The position numbers were made by a program, and so were the translations under genes. Of a DNA stretch of 64,000 bases, positions 46,101 through 54,765 are shown piece after piece; within the stretch, counting starts at the first letter, position 1, and each line of letters opens with the position of its first letter. The DNA comes from Vibrio parahaemolyticus (GTDB taxonomy: Bacteria > Pseudomonadota > Gammaproteobacteria > Enterobacterales > Vibrionaceae), in assembly GCF_900460535.1 (NCBI RefSeq), contig NZ_UHIL01000001.1, forward strand, positions 2,294,001-2,358,000. Direction: 5' to 3'. The notes under the pieces are model-generated. The model made no database searches. It saw nothing but the letters and a program-made list of their open reading frames with translations, and was not told where the DNA came from.

Positions 46101-46220
46101 TTGATGGTAAAAGGTATTTTGGAAAGAGAGGGAGAAGTCATCCACGTCATTGCGGGTAAATTGATTGACTGTACTCATTACTTATCCAACTTGCAGAGTA
46201 AGTCTCGTGACTTCCATTAA
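43146..46220 (+). CDS. dnaE2: Error-prone DNA polymerase DnaE2 (ImuC)
   Basis: A 1024-residue C-family polymerase, shorter than replicative DnaE (about 1160). It has a PHP domain at the N-terminus (YAELFCQSNFSFLTGASHAEE), the polymerase acidic triad in PPDIDVDFEHERREEVIQY, fingers motifs (FGEYGFPESHSASFAVLAY), and a C-terminal OB fold (VTVAGVVTGRQSPGTAAGVT). It does translesion synthesis in the SOS response with ImuAB. A bidirectional terminator follows. Confidence 0.96.
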   Translation: MSYAELFCQSNFSFLTGASHAEELVLQAAFYRYHAIAITDECSVASVVKAHATIEQHKLDIKQIVGSMFWLNEECQIVLLCPCRKAYAEMCRIITNARRRSEKGSYQLSEWDLMSIRHCLVLWLPTHQASDHYWGRWLNQHHNNRLWVAIQRHLGGDDDAYTNHCEKLAHELQLPITACGGVLMHTAERLPLQHILTAIKHGCSVDKLGFERLSNAERALRPLNKLVRIYKPEWLEESKYIADLCEFKLSDLKYEYPTELIPNGYTPNSYLRMLVEQGKERRFPEGVPEDINQTIENELRLIEDLKYHYYFLTIHDIVMFAKQQGILYQGRGSAANSVVCYCLEITAVDPRQISVLFERFISKERKEPPDIDVDFEHERREEVIQYIYKKYGRERAALAATVISYRFKSAVREVGKALGIEETQLDFFIKNVNRRDRSQGWQAQIIELGLQPESLKGQQFIQLVNEIIGFPRHLSQHVGGFVISSGPLYELVPVENAAMEDRTIIQWDKDDLESLELLKVDVLALGMLNAIRKCFQLIEKHHQRSLSIAEITRRQDDPHVYRMLQKADTVGVFQIESRAQMSMLPRLKPACYYDLVIQIAIVRPGPIQGDMVHPFLKRRNGEEPVSYPSEAVKSVLERTMGVPIFQEQVIKLAMVAAGFSGGEADQLRRAMASWKKNGDLAKFKPKLLNGMQERGYDLAFAERIFEQICGFGEYGFPESHSASFAVLAYCSAWLKYYYPAEFYTALLNSQPMGFYSPSQLVQDARRHGVEVLPICVNHSYYQHHLIQRPNGRLGVQLGFRLVKGFNEEGATRLVERRPKTGYHSIQEVKQILRSRRDIELLASANAFQILSGNRYNARWAAMDSLSDLPLFHHIEEPSVSYQAQPSEYESLIEDYASTGLSLNRHPITLLEEAGILPRFTRMKQLVDKEHKSLVTVAGVVTGRQSPGTAAGVTFFTLEDDTGNINVVVWSATARAQKQAYLTSKILMVKGILEREGEVIHVIAGKLIDCTHYLSNLQSKSRDFH

Positions 46221-46237
46221 GAATGAGCAGATACAAC

Positions 46238-46259
46238 AAAGGGAGGTTACCCTCCCTTT
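46238..46259. terminator. Bidirectional terminator between dnaE2 and cheV
   Basis: AAAGGGAGG / CCTCCCTTT stem with loop TTAC, T-rich sequence on the right side; shared by converging dnaE2 and cheV. Confidence 0.85.
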
Positions 46260-46278
46260 GTTTACATTTATTGATGAG

Positions 46279-47232
46279 TTAGGCGTTTGTAGAAAGCACC
46301 TGACGTAAACGATCCTGTGCTACTTCAACTAACAAATCTGGCTGGAATTTTGAGATAAAACGATCACAGCCTACCTTTTGCACCATCGCCTCGTTAAAGC
46401 TACCGCTGAGTGACGTGTTCAACGTGATGAACAACTTCGACATACGAGGATCGCTACGAACTTCGTGAGTCAATTTGTAACCATCCATCTCTGGCATTTC
46501 AGCGTCCGTGATCATCATTAACAGCTCTTTTTCAACGTCACGACCTTCATCACACCAACGTTTGAGCACCGTTAATGCCTCTAAACCATCTCGGCACTCG
46601 ATGATGTTCATACCCAATTGAGAAAGGGTGTCACGTACTTGGTTTCTTGCTGTCGAAGAGTCGTCTACGATAAGAACGTTACGTCCAACCATCGACTGCG
46701 ATAAGTCGTGATCTAAGATATCTTCTGAGATAGTGACATCATAATGAACGATTTCCGCCAACACTTTCTCAACGTCAATAATCTCAACGATTTGAGAAGT
46801 ATCACCATCTTTCACTTGGGTGATAGCTGTGAGGTAGTTAGAGCGTCCAGAAGTCGATGGCGGCGGCTGAATTTCAGTCCATGCGGTATTGATGATGTTA
46901 CGTACCGGACCAACAAGGAAACCCTGCACCGAACGGTTATATTCCGTCACGATCAAGTTTTCTTCTTCCGCTTCTCCACGAAGAGGAGGAAAACCAATCG
47001 AACAACGTAAATCAATCACAGGTACGGCCTCACCTCGAAGAGAAGCAACACCACGGATGTTGTAGTGTGAGCCAGGCAGCTTAGTCAACGGCGGAAGCTT
47101 TATCACCTCTTTCACTTTGAACACATTAATCGCAAATAACTGACGACTGTTTAACGTGAACAGCAAAAGTTCCAGTCGGTTTTCACCCACTAAGTTCGTA
47201 CGCTGATCAACCGTATTTAAAACTCCGGACAT
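46279..47232 (-). CDS. cheV: Chemotaxis protein CheV
   Basis: A 317-residue CheW-REC fusion. The CheW-like domain (about 20-160) carries LPGSHYNIRGVASLRGEAVPVIDL; the receiver domain (about 180-312) has VLIVDDSSTARNQV and the phosphoacceptor in MMITDAEMPEMDGY with a lysine in FISKFQPD. CheV couples receptors to CheA and serves in adaptation. Vibrios carry several cheV genes and I cannot say which this is. Stand-alone gene. Confidence 0.92.
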   Translation of the reverse strand: MSGVLNTVDQRTNLVGENRLELLLFTLNSRQLFAINVFKVKEVIKLPPLTKLPGSHYNIRGVASLRGEAVPVIDLRCSIGFPPLRGEAEEENLIVTEYNRSVQGFLVGPVRNIINTAWTEIQPPPSTSGRSNYLTAITQVKDGDTSQIVEIIDVEKVLAEIVHYDVTISEDILDHDLSQSMVGRNVLIVDDSSTARNQVRDTLSQLGMNIIECRDGLEALTVLKRWCDEGRDVEKELLMMITDAEMPEMDGYKLTHEVRSDPRMSKLFITLNTSLSGSFNEAMVQKVGCDRFISKFQPDLLVEVAQDRLRQVLSTNA

Positions 47233-47467
47233 ACTACTACCTAAATTCTGAACGATTATTTTTCACTCTTTATTGGAAACCTTGCTGAGAATACAAGGCG
47301 ACGTTTTTTAATGAGTGTATAGATATCTAAGTAAACTCAATACGTTAGCTTGATACGTTTAACATCATGAGCCAAATTAGATATAAGTGCAAATTACATC
47401 AATGACGTGCACATAGCAATGCACTGCTGCTCAGATTCGTCATTTGATGGCTTTTTAAGATCAAAAA

Positions 47468-47492
47468 AGGGTGCGCTCTTGAGCCACACCCT
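47468..47492 (-). terminator. mlc terminator
   Basis: AGGGTG / CACCCT stem with an inner GCTC/GAGC pairing, followed on the minus strand by TTTTTGA; 28 bases beyond the mlc stop. Confidence 0.7.
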
Positions 47493-47520
47493 AAATCAAA
47501 TTAAAGATAGAAAGAAGTGA

Positions 47521-48738
47521 TTAACCTTCCACCACCTTCATTAACAACTGCCCATCATACAGAGCTTGTTTTATCAGCGCAGCGCCCGGCATCGTCGCTT
47601 GTTTATAAAAGCGAGATTCCACCAGCTCAAGATCTTGGTGATAAACAGGCAAACTTTGTTCTTCAATACAACGGCGAACGGCTGGATAAAGCACCTCTTT
47701 CGCTTGGTTAATTACCCCACCAATCAAAATCTTTTCTGGGTTAAACAAGTTGATCACGATAGCAATTGCAGAACCTAAATAGCGTCCCAATTTTTCAATC
47801 ACATCAACCGCGAGAGGATCGCCATTTGCCGCAGCTTCACAGATACTTTCGATACTCATCTCTTCTTGAGCCGCGAGAATAGAAGCTTCACCTTCAGAGA
47901 TGCGTCTTACCACTTCTTCACGAATCGCTTGCGAGCTGGCAACCGTTTCTAAGCAACCAATGTTGCCACAGTGACATCGCTTCCCGTTGGGATCAATTTG
48001 AATATGCCCTAGTTCACCGATATTACCGTGGCGGCCTTGAAGAACTCGCCCATCAAGAATGATACCGGCGCCTAAACCATGGTGAATCGAAATAAGAACA
48101 GAGTTGTCATTTTCTTGGGAATGACCAAAGAGCTTTTCAGCTAAAGCCCAAGCACGCGTATCGTTGGCAATAAAGACCGGCAAACCCGTCGCTTTGTAAA
48201 TCTCTGGCCCCAAAGCAAGGTTTTCGACGTTATAGTGAGGCATTTGCAGCACCACGCCCTGCTCAGAGTTTACAAGACCTGGAAGCGTAATCGCGATGCT
48301 AGTAACACGATCGAGTTGATCGGCATACGTCTGAAAAAAATCGTCAATTTCGTAGAGCAGACGCTCAAGAACATCGTCTTGGTCACGTTCATGAATTTCG
48401 ATTTTGGTATCGATCAAGACATCGCCACCCAACTCATGCAGAGCAATAGTCAGATAGCCACGACCTAAACGCATCGACAGAAACTGCCAACCTTCGTTGT
48501 TAACTTGTAGGCCTACGGCAGGACGACCACGACTTGTCGCCTCTTGTACGGTAGTTTCATGAATCAAGTGTGCTTCGATTAATTCTCGAGTGATTTTGGT
48601 GATACTCGCAGGCGCAAGCTCACTTTGCTTCGACAAATCAATTCGAGAAATTGGACCTTTTAGGTCAATAAGTTTATATACACGACCAGCATTGACCTGT
48701 TTGATATGATCAATATGGCCCGGTTGAGCCATGTACAT
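47521..48738 (-). CDS. mlc: ROK-family glucose-responsive repressor Mlc
   Basis: A 405-residue transcriptional repressor. Helix-turn-helix region GPISRIDLSKQSELAPASIT (about 30-60) and ROK domain with the zinc site CHCGNIGCLET. The start region (AQPGHIDHIKQVNAGRVYKL) matches E. coli Mlc very closely, which separates it from NagC. Mlc represses ptsG and other PTS genes and is sequestered by unphosphorylated EIICB-Glc. The ATG at 48738 is preceded by GGAG. Divergent from pykA; ptsG lies 7 kb away. Confidence 0.92.
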   Translation of the reverse strand: MYMAQPGHIDHIKQVNAGRVYKLIDLKGPISRIDLSKQSELAPASITKITRELIEAHLIHETTVQEATSRGRPAVGLQVNNEGWQFLSMRLGRGYLTIALHELGGDVLIDTKIEIHERDQDDVLERLLYEIDDFFQTYADQLDRVTSIAITLPGLVNSEQGVVLQMPHYNVENLALGPEIYKATGLPVFIANDTRAWALAEKLFGHSQENDNSVLISIHHGLGAGIILDGRVLQGRHGNIGELGHIQIDPNGKRCHCGNIGCLETVASSQAIREEVVRRISEGEASILAAQEEMSIESICEAAANGDPLAVDVIEKLGRYLGSAIAIVINLFNPEKILIGGVINQAKEVLYPAVRRCIEEQSLPVYHQDLELVESRFYKQATMPGAALIKQALYDGQLLMKVVEG

Positions 48739-49159
48739 CTTGCACTCCGAAATTCTATAACGAGACAATTTTTTTACTTTGCGAAGTAATTGTGAAGTGA
48801 ATTAATAAATCCCCGTGACAAGCATCACGTATAAACATGTTTGTTTGTGTATTCAATCAAATAACGGGAAATCTACTCCTGTTAAATTGTTTGAAAAATA
48901 ACTTATTTTATTCTTCAAATTAGGAGAGCAACATAAGCGACCACAGAGCATCCCTACAAAGAGGTTTTCGCTAACTCGTTAGTCCTCTATGTATTATCCG
49001 TCTGTTTTAGCGAGTGTCACTCTTCATGCAAACAATCTGTGCATATACTTATACCTAACTGGCATCGAGCTTAGAAAATACTGACCTCGACAGTGGTTAG
49101 ATTAAGTAAGAATAAAATTTGAGTTACTTTGTCCTACACCTGCATTCTTCGGAGAATCT
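48739..49159. other. mlc-pykA divergent promoter region
   Basis: 421 bases with the promoters of both genes and a CRP-like palindrome near the mlc side. No ORF with coding character was seen. Confidence 0.6.
48814..48829. promoter_or_regulatory. Candidate CRP site upstream of mlc
   Basis: CGTGA-CAAGCA-TCACG, a perfect inverted repeat matching four of five bases of each half of the TGTGA-N6-TCACA CRP consensus. It is 76 bases upstream of the mlc start; mlc is CRP-controlled in E. coli. Prediction only. Confidence 0.5.
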
Positions 49160-50602
49160 ATGACTTCCAAATTAAGAAGAACGAAAATTGTCACCACTCT
49201 TGGCCCTTCAACTGATAAAGACAATGTGCTGGAGGAGATCATTAAAGCTGGTGCGAACGTCGTTCGTATGAACTTTTCTCACGGTACAAGTGAAGACCAC
49301 ATTCAACGCGCTAAAAAAGTACGCGCGATTGCCGCAAGATTAGGGCGTCAGGTTGCCATTCTTGGCGATTTACAGGGACCTAAAATTCGTGTTTCGACCT
49401 TTAAAGACGGTAAAATCACACTCAAAGTCGGCGATAAATTCACACTAGATAGCGACTTACCAAAAGGCGAAGGGAACCAAGAATCCGTTGGTTTGGATTA
49501 CAAAGAACTGCCTCAAGATGTTTCACCGAACGACATTCTACTGCTTGATGATGGCAGAGTTCAATTGCAAGTCACCAGCGTAGAAGGAAATAAAGTCCAT
49601 ACCCGTGTGACCGTTGGTGGCCCATTATCCAATAACAAGGGCATCAACAAAAAAGGCGGTGGCTTATCAGCCGATGCACTCACGGAAAAAGACAAAGCTG
49701 ACATCATCACAGCCGCAGAAATTAAGGTCGACTATTTGGCCATTTCTTTCCCACGCAATGGCGAGGACATGCACTATGCCAGACGCTTGGCCCGGGATGC
49801 CGGCTTAGAAGCAAAACTCGTCGCAAAAGTAGAACGTGCAGAAACCGTCGCCACGAGCGAGTCGATTGACGATATCATCCTAGCTTCTGACGTCGTGATG
49901 GTCGCTCGCGGCGATTTAGGCGTTGAGATTGGCGATCCTGAGCTGATCGGTGTTCAGAAAAAACTCATTCGTCGAGCTCGAAGTTTGAACCGCGTTGTCA
50001 TTACTGCAACTCAAATGATGGAATCGATGATCAATAGCCCAATGCCAACGCGTGCAGAAGTCATGGACGTAGCAAACGCCGTTTTGGATGGCACCGATGC
50101 CGTGATGCTGTCTGGAGAGACCGCTGCCGGTCAATATCCGGTAGAGACCGTGAAATCAATGGCGGATGTCTGTATTGGCGCAGAAAAGATGTCTGAAGCA
50201 AGTCTATCGACCTACCGTCTCGACCGCACCTTTGAAACAGCAGAAGAGACCATTGCAATGGCAACCATGTACTCAGCGAACCACATGGAAGGCATTAAAG
50301 CGATGATTGCATTAACAGAGTCAGGAAGAACTGCTTTGATGATGTCACGCCTAAGCTCGGGTTTGCCGATTTTTGCTTTATCGCGTAACGAATCGACGCT
50401 CAACCGCGCAGCGTTATATCGTGGCGTGACGCCAGTGTACTTTGATGCGAAATGCGATGCGGGCTTACCAACCGCTCAAGCCGCAATTTCCAGCCTCAAA
50501 GATCAAGGTTACCTACATGAAGGTGACTTAGTGATCATCACTCAAGGTGACGTGATGGACGTCGTTGGTTCAACCAACTGCATGCGTATTCTGCCAGTCT
50601 AA
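49160..50602 (+). CDS. pykA: Pyruvate kinase II (PykA)
   Basis: A 480-residue pyruvate kinase. N-terminus [35 protein letters not shown], the metal/phosphate site [16 protein letters not shown] and MMESMI, and [17 protein letters not shown] are all present. Length and N-terminus match the AMP-activated PykA rather than the fructose-bisphosphate-activated PykF. It forms pyruvate and ATP from phosphoenolpyruvate. GGAG precedes the ATG. Confidence 0.96.
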   Translation: MTSKLRRTKIVTTLGPSTDKDNVLEEIIKAGANVVRMNFSHGTSEDHIQRAKKVRAIAARLGRQVAILGDLQGPKIRVSTFKDGKITLKVGDKFTLDSDLPKGEGNQESVGLDYKELPQDVSPNDILLLDDGRVQLQVTSVEGNKVHTRVTVGGPLSNNKGINKKGGGLSADALTEKDKADIITAAEIKVDYLAISFPRNGEDMHYARRLARDAGLEAKLVAKVERAETVATSESIDDIILASDVVMVARGDLGVEIGDPELIGVQKKLIRRARSLNRVVITATQMMESMINSPMPTRAEVMDVANAVLDGTDAVMLSGETAAGQYPVETVKSMADVCIGAEKMSEASLSTYRLDRTFETAEETIAMATMYSANHMEGIKAMIALTESGRTALMMSRLSSGLPIFALSRNESTLNRAALYRGVTPVYFDAKCDAGLPTAQAAISSLKDQGYLHEGDLVIITQGDVMDVVGSTNCMRILPV

Positions 50603-50617
50603 CGTAATAGAAATGCT

Positions 50618-50638
50618 AAGGGCTCCAGTGGAGCCCTT
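50618..50638 (+). terminator. pykA terminator
   Basis: AAGGGCTCC / GGAGCCCTT stem with a 3-base loop followed by TTTTTTG, 15 bases after the stop. Confidence 0.9.
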
Positions 50639-50670
50639 TTTTGTTTATCGCTTAGGTGACTTACGCTAGC

Positions 50671-51822
50671 TTAAGCACTTTCTCTACCTTCAAGGTCCAT
50701 ATTCAGTTGATCGTATAACTGAACCAGATTAAACCCGGCTTGCAAGCCCAATTGATAATCATGTTCTAACGCTTCTGGTTCACTCAGGAGTGAAGAAGAT
50801 TTCAAGCCCTCTTTGGGCGCAATTTGCAAAATAAACGTGTCGTCCGGTGGGTTTGATAAAAACGCCTGCGTTAGCTCAAAGGTCTGATAGTGAATCATCA
50901 GCATATCGGCCAAGCCAGAATCAAAATTCTCACCAATCAAATGGCTTAATCGATACAAATTATCAGCACCAAATAACCAACGACCACCGTTGAGAAGCAT
51001 TTTCCCAGTTAACTTAGACTGGTGCGCAGTATTAATTTTTTGTTGGAAGAAAGACGTCCAGTCAGACTTCCATTGGCTGACTTTTTGTTGCCAAGATTGC
51101 TGCACCGAGTTTATGGATTCGCGATACCATTCTACTGGCACGTCTCCGATTTCACTTTGCGCCCTCGCCTCTATCTCAGAGAAGGGTTCTGTGCGAATCA
51201 CAATAATGTTGCGCGCATTTTGTCGCCACGCTTCTTGAACCGGAATCGAGGCGGAAACACCACCATCCACAAACTTTTGCCCATTTACATCGACAGGGCC
51301 ATGGTACAACTTAGGAATCGCACAAGTGGCTAGCATGGTGTGGAACCAATCGTCCCCAAGAATCGGCAAATACTGATCGGATAAATTTTCCACGTTCGTA
51401 ACGGCTGCAAACGCCCCTCTTCCAGCCAAGGTCTTACGCCCTAAATCGAGATCCAGTTTGTAAGGAAAATCTTGGATTCTTTCTAGCGCCCACTCAAGAC
51501 TCAAGTATTGTTGCTTACGAATGTAGCGGAAAAGATTAAAAAACTCAGGAGAAGTAGTCAGTTCGGTAATGAACGCTTTACCCATGCCATGTTGACGACA
51601 TAAATACGAGCAAAGGTTTAGAGCACCTGCAGAAGTGCCGTAAAACTCATCGAAAGGATCGAAATTAGAAAGGAGTAGTGCGTCCAACACTCCAGCGGTA
51701 AAAATCCCTCGCTGCCCTCCTCCTTGTGTGACTAGAGCAGTTTTGCCATGTCTAAAGTGCTCATAAACTTCTATATCGAGCTCTGTATGGCTTTCGGTGA
51801 TTATACCGCTGTTACGTATCAT
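50671..51822 (-). CDS. Patatin-like phospholipase (YjjU family)
   Basis: A 383-residue predicted cytoplasmic acyl hydrolase. The oxyanion block is TQGGGQRGIFTAGVLDALL, the nucleophile elbow is GTSAGALN (G-x-S-x-G), and the paired aspartate lies in FVDGGVSAS. The layout suits the YjjU-type patatin group, which extends past 300 residues. The lipid substrate is unknown. The ribosome-binding site is weak (GTGAG). The YnhF-like peptide gene is 30 bases upstream on the same strand. Confidence 0.88.
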   Translation of the reverse strand: MIRNSGIITESHTELDIEVYEHFRHGKTALVTQGGGQRGIFTAGVLDALLLSNFDPFDEFYGTSAGALNLCSYLCRQHGMGKAFITELTTSPEFFNLFRYIRKQQYLSLEWALERIQDFPYKLDLDLGRKTLAGRGAFAAVTNVENLSDQYLPILGDDWFHTMLATCAIPKLYHGPVDVNGQKFVDGGVSASIPVQEAWRQNARNIIVIRTEPFSEIEARAQSEIGDVPVEWYRESINSVQQSWQQKVSQWKSDWTSFFQQKINTAHQSKLTGKMLLNGGRWLFGADNLYRLSHLIGENFDSGLADMLMIHYQTFELTQAFLSNPPDDTFILQIAPKEGLKSSSLLSEPEALEHDYQLGLQAGFNLVQLYDQLNMDLEGRESA

Positions 51823-51852
51823 CGGCTCACGCCAGTTTTCTGATGCTTATTG

Positions 51853-51945
51853 TTAGGCCGTCGTAATCGCAATAATTCCGAACGACAAAAGCACTGCGAA
51901 AACACTGACGACAATGATTAGTGCGGATTTTAGATCGTGTTCCAT
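51853..51945 (-). CDS. YnhF-like 30-residue membrane peptide
   Basis: A 31-codon frame, ATG at 51945, with an excellent GGAGG five bases upstream and stop TAA at 51853-51855. The peptide starts MEHDLKSALIIVV and continues as one hydrophobic helix. The M-x2-DLK start plus single helix is the layout of E. coli YnhF, a tiny inner-membrane peptide of unknown function. It is easily missed by gene finders because of size. The ribosome site and the match support a real gene. Confidence 0.78.
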   Translation of the reverse strand: MEHDLKSALIIVVSVFAVLLSFGIIAITTA

Positions 51946-52072
51946 AAACGCCTCCTTGACCTGTAACAAATTAATAACACCAGTGTGAAACATGTTCAAG
52001 ATTTGGTTAATTTAGTCGCGCGATTTTGACTAAGCCATCACAATTAGCTTAGTCATAATAAGGAGATAGGAC

Positions 52073-52663
52073 ATGAAGAATAAACTCAGTTGGCTAGTTG
52101 GGGGCATGTTAATGAGCTGCGCATTGAGCGCACAAGCAAATGTTATCGTAACCCCATTTATTGGCTTTACTGGCGGCGGGCAAGTCGAAGATGAAAACAA
52201 AAACACCTATGACATAGACCCTGCCCTCAGTTACGCCTTATCAATAGAAACACCTTTTGAAATGGGAAAAATCGGCCTTTTCTATTCTGCACAACCGACA
52301 GAACTCAAAGAGTTGTCGAACTCCGCCGATATCCATTATTTACAATTCCAAAGCAGTATTTACTATCCCCTCGCTGAAGGTTGGCAAAGCTATGTAGGGT
52401 TGGGGGTTGGCGGGTCTTACACCGACGTCGACTGGGCTGATAAAAAATACGGTTTTTCTGCCAGTGCTTTTGCCGGGTTAGAGTACGCATTTTCAAAAAA
52501 CTTTGCTCTAACGGCACAAGTACGCTGGTTAGGTACGGTCGTAGATAATGACACATCTGGTGCATGCACTTTGCCATCTGATGGTTCAAGCTGCATCATC
52601 AAATTCGATACTGATTGGATGAACCAATTTCAGTCAAACGTAGGCTTTAGTTTTCGCTTTTAA
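52073..52663 (+). CDS. Outer-membrane beta-barrel protein
   Basis: A 196-residue protein with a signal peptide (to about residue 23, SAQA-N) and alternating beta strands ending in the outer-membrane sorting signature GFSFRF. The aromatic-alternating strands (SYALSIETPFEMGKIGLFYS, WQSYVGLGVGGSYTDVDW) suggest an eight-stranded OmpX/OmpW-size barrel. A cysteine pair (GACTLPSDGSSC) near the C-terminus may form a loop disulfide. No enzyme motif seen. AGGAG precedes the ATG. Confidence 0.8.
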   Translation: MKNKLSWLVGGMLMSCALSAQANVIVTPFIGFTGGGQVEDENKNTYDIDPALSYALSIETPFEMGKIGLFYSAQPTELKELSNSADIHYLQFQSSIYYPLAEGWQSYVGLGVGGSYTDVDWADKKYGFSASAFAGLEYAFSKNFALTAQVRWLGTVVDNDTSGACTLPSDGSSCIIKFDTDWMNQFQSNVGFSFRF

Positions 52664-53140
52664 CTGAGGCAAATTAACCGGAACATTATCTATAGGGTGT
52701 GCAAAAGATAGTCGTACGCCCTAAATGATAAAAATAGTCCATAAGACCATTCAAATAGCAATATAGCAGTCATTTATTTCACTAAACCGCCTAACCAACC
52801 TTTCAGATCACCTATTTTCTCACTATTTAACAACATTAAAACCACACAAAACACTACTGTTAACATTTAGAATCTATTGCGCTCTGTATTATTAGAAGTT
52901 AGTCTGAATAACGAAAACAGATAAATATTTCAGTTTTATCAAACACACATCAACATAATAAGAGTTAATCTCTAACTTCTCTTACGTTAGGCAAAACATA
53001 ACTCTGCAAATTAATGACAAGTTAGAATTTAGGATCATAAAACTGACGGATAACAGTTGTCCTTTCTTTTAACAATTTAGCAGGGATTGCAGATCAACTG
53101 AGAGAGCTTCATTCCTTAGGGAGTCGTATAGGAGTCAGAT
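52664..53140. other. Intergenic region upstream of the NSS transporter
   Basis: 477 bases, AT-rich through the middle. A long imperfect hairpin (listed separately) is near the left end. I looked for a glycine riboswitch or T-box ahead of the transporter and saw neither. Confidence 0.5.
52693..52723 (+). terminator. Hairpin downstream of the outer-membrane barrel gene
   Basis: TAGGGTGTGC pairs with GTACGCCCTA (two G-T pairs) around an 11-base loop, 30 bases after the stop. No clear T-run follows, so terminator function is uncertain. Confidence 0.45.
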
Positions 53141-54607
53141 ATGAAGCGAGAACAATGGGGATCCCGTGCAGGATTCATCTTAGCAGCAGTCGGGTCAGCC
53201 ATCGGATTGGGTAACATTTGGCGTTTCCCATACATGGCTTACGAAAACGGTGGCGGCGCATTTTTTATTCCTTACCTTTTTGCCATGATCACTGCCGGTA
53301 TCCCATTCATGATCCTTGAGTTCAGTATGGGACAAAAATACCGTGGTTCAGCACCGAAAACACTAGCAAAAATCCATTCGAAGTTTGAATGGCTTGGCTG
53401 GTTCCAAGTTGGCGTTGCTGCTGTTATTGCCGTTTACTATGTTGCGGTAATTGGTTGGTCTATCTCTTACTTTGGTATGTCGTTTACTCAAAGTTGGGGA
53501 ACCGACACTAACGCGTTTTTCTTTAGCGAATACCTAAAGTTAGGTGATAACTCACCAACAAACTTAGGCGGTATTCAATGGAAAATTGCTATAGCGATGA
53601 CCATTGCTTGGGCTGTTACTTACATTGCCATTGCAAGTGGCGTTAAGTCCGGCATCGAACGCGCATCAAAAATCATGATGCCAATCCTATTCTTGATGGT
53701 TCTATTTCTGATCGGTCGCATGGTATTCCTACCCGGTGCACTCGATGGTGTGAACTATATGTTCGACCCCGATTTCAGCAAGATTTGGGACGTAAAAGTA
53801 TGGGCTGCCGCGTATGGTCAAATCTTCTTTACCCTAAGTATCGGCTTTGCAATCATGTTGGCCTACTCAAGCTACTTGCCTGAGAAGTCTGACATCACAA
53901 ACAACGCCTTTATGACCGTACTGATCAACTGTGGTTTCTCTATCCTTGCAGGTATCATGATCTTCTCTGTATTGGGTTACATGGCTCAAGAGCAAGGTAA
54001 ACCACTAACAGAAGTTGTCTCTGCTGGCGTAGGCCTTGCCTTTGTGACGTTACCTGCGGCAATTAACCTATTGCCAGCGCCTTACATTCTTGGCCCGCTG
54101 TTCTTCTTTGCGCTTGTTGTGGCCGGTCTAAGTTCACACATCTCGATTATGGAAGCAGTGACGTCAGCCATTATTGATAAGTTAAAGTGGAGCCGTAAGA
54201 AAGCAGCAAATGTGGTAATCGGTACTGGCTTTGTTGTGTCAATGGCATTTGCGACCAACGGTGGCCTACTGCTACTAGACTTAGTCGACCACTTTGCAAA
54301 CAATGTTGGTATTATGGTTGGTGGCTTGATTGAAATCGTATTGATGGCTTGGTTGCTAAATCGTGTACCAGAAGTACGCGGCTACGTGAATGAGCGTTCT
54401 GATTTCTCTATCGGTCAATGGTTTGAGATTTGTTTACGCTTTGTAACACCAATCATGTTAGCAATCATCTTGGCAACTAAGCTTTATGCTCTATTTACAG
54501 AAGGCTATGGTGGCTACGATCTAACTCTAGGTTGGGCAATCATTGCCGCACTCTTTATCTTTGGCTTACTTATCAACGCAGCAAACCGCAAGGAGGCAGT
54601 AAAATGA
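53141..54607 (+). CDS. Neurotransmitter:sodium symporter (NSS/SNF family)
   Basis: A 488-residue Na+-dependent amino-acid transporter with about twelve membrane helices. The first helix GSRAGFILAAVGSAIGLGNIWRFP is the NSS signature with sodium- and substrate-binding residues; ENGGGAFFIPYL follows. The substrate is probably a neutral amino acid. The downstream 31-residue gene overlaps by 4 bases and matches the small MetS subunit of the MetPS methionine/alanine transporter, so methionine or alanine uptake is a reasonable prediction. Confidence 0.93.
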   Translation: MKREQWGSRAGFILAAVGSAIGLGNIWRFPYMAYENGGGAFFIPYLFAMITAGIPFMILEFSMGQKYRGSAPKTLAKIHSKFEWLGWFQVGVAAVIAVYYVAVIGWSISYFGMSFTQSWGTDTNAFFFSEYLKLGDNSPTNLGGIQWKIAIAMTIAWAVTYIAIASGVKSGIERASKIMMPILFLMVLFLIGRMVFLPGALDGVNYMFDPDFSKIWDVKVWAAAYGQIFFTLSIGFAIMLAYSSYLPEKSDITNNAFMTVLINCGFSILAGIMIFSVLGYMAQEQGKPLTEVVSAGVGLAFVTLPAAINLLPAPYILGPLFFFALVVAGLSSHISIMEAVTSAIIDKLKWSRKKAANVVIGTGFVVSMAFATNGGLLLLDLVDHFANNVGIMVGGLIEIVLMAWLLNRVPEVRGYVNERSDFSIGQWFEICLRFVTPIMLAIILATKLYALFTEGYGGYDLTLGWAIIAALFIFGLLINAANRKEAVK

Positions 54608-54699
54608 CCGTTAGCGCAATCATTATGATGGTTCTTGGTTTGGGCATCACTTGGGGTGGTGCAGCTATCTGCATTAAACGTGCGATGAACAAACAGTAA
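54604..54699 (+). CDS. MetS-like small subunit of NSS transporter
   Basis: A 31-residue single-helix peptide starting at ATG 54604, overlapping the transporter stop as ATGA. The N-terminus MTVSAIIMMVLGLGITWGG and the basic C-terminal end KRAMNKQ fit the MetS (methionine/alanine importer small subunit) family. GGAGG in the last codons of the transporter serves as ribosome-binding site. Strong coupling argues that both polypeptides form one complex. Confidence 0.88.
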   Translation: MTVSAIIMMVLGLGITWGGAAICIKRAMNKQ

Positions 54700-54726
54700 G
54701 ATTGAAATTCCGTCTTAATCAGAAAC

Positions 54727-54754
54727 AAAATGCCGGCATCTATGCCGGCATTTT
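54727..54754 (+). terminator. Terminator of the NSS-MetS operon
   Basis: TGCCGGCA / TGCCGGCA 8-bp stem (each arm itself palindromic) with loop TCTA, extended by A/T pairs and a T-run. Faces the converging barrel gene on the minus strand too. Confidence 0.9.
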
Positions 54755-54765
54755 TTATTTGAGAG

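Noticed and set aside
52960..53140. Glycine riboswitch or T-box before the NSS transporter
   Set aside because: The conserved core sequences of neither element could be seen.
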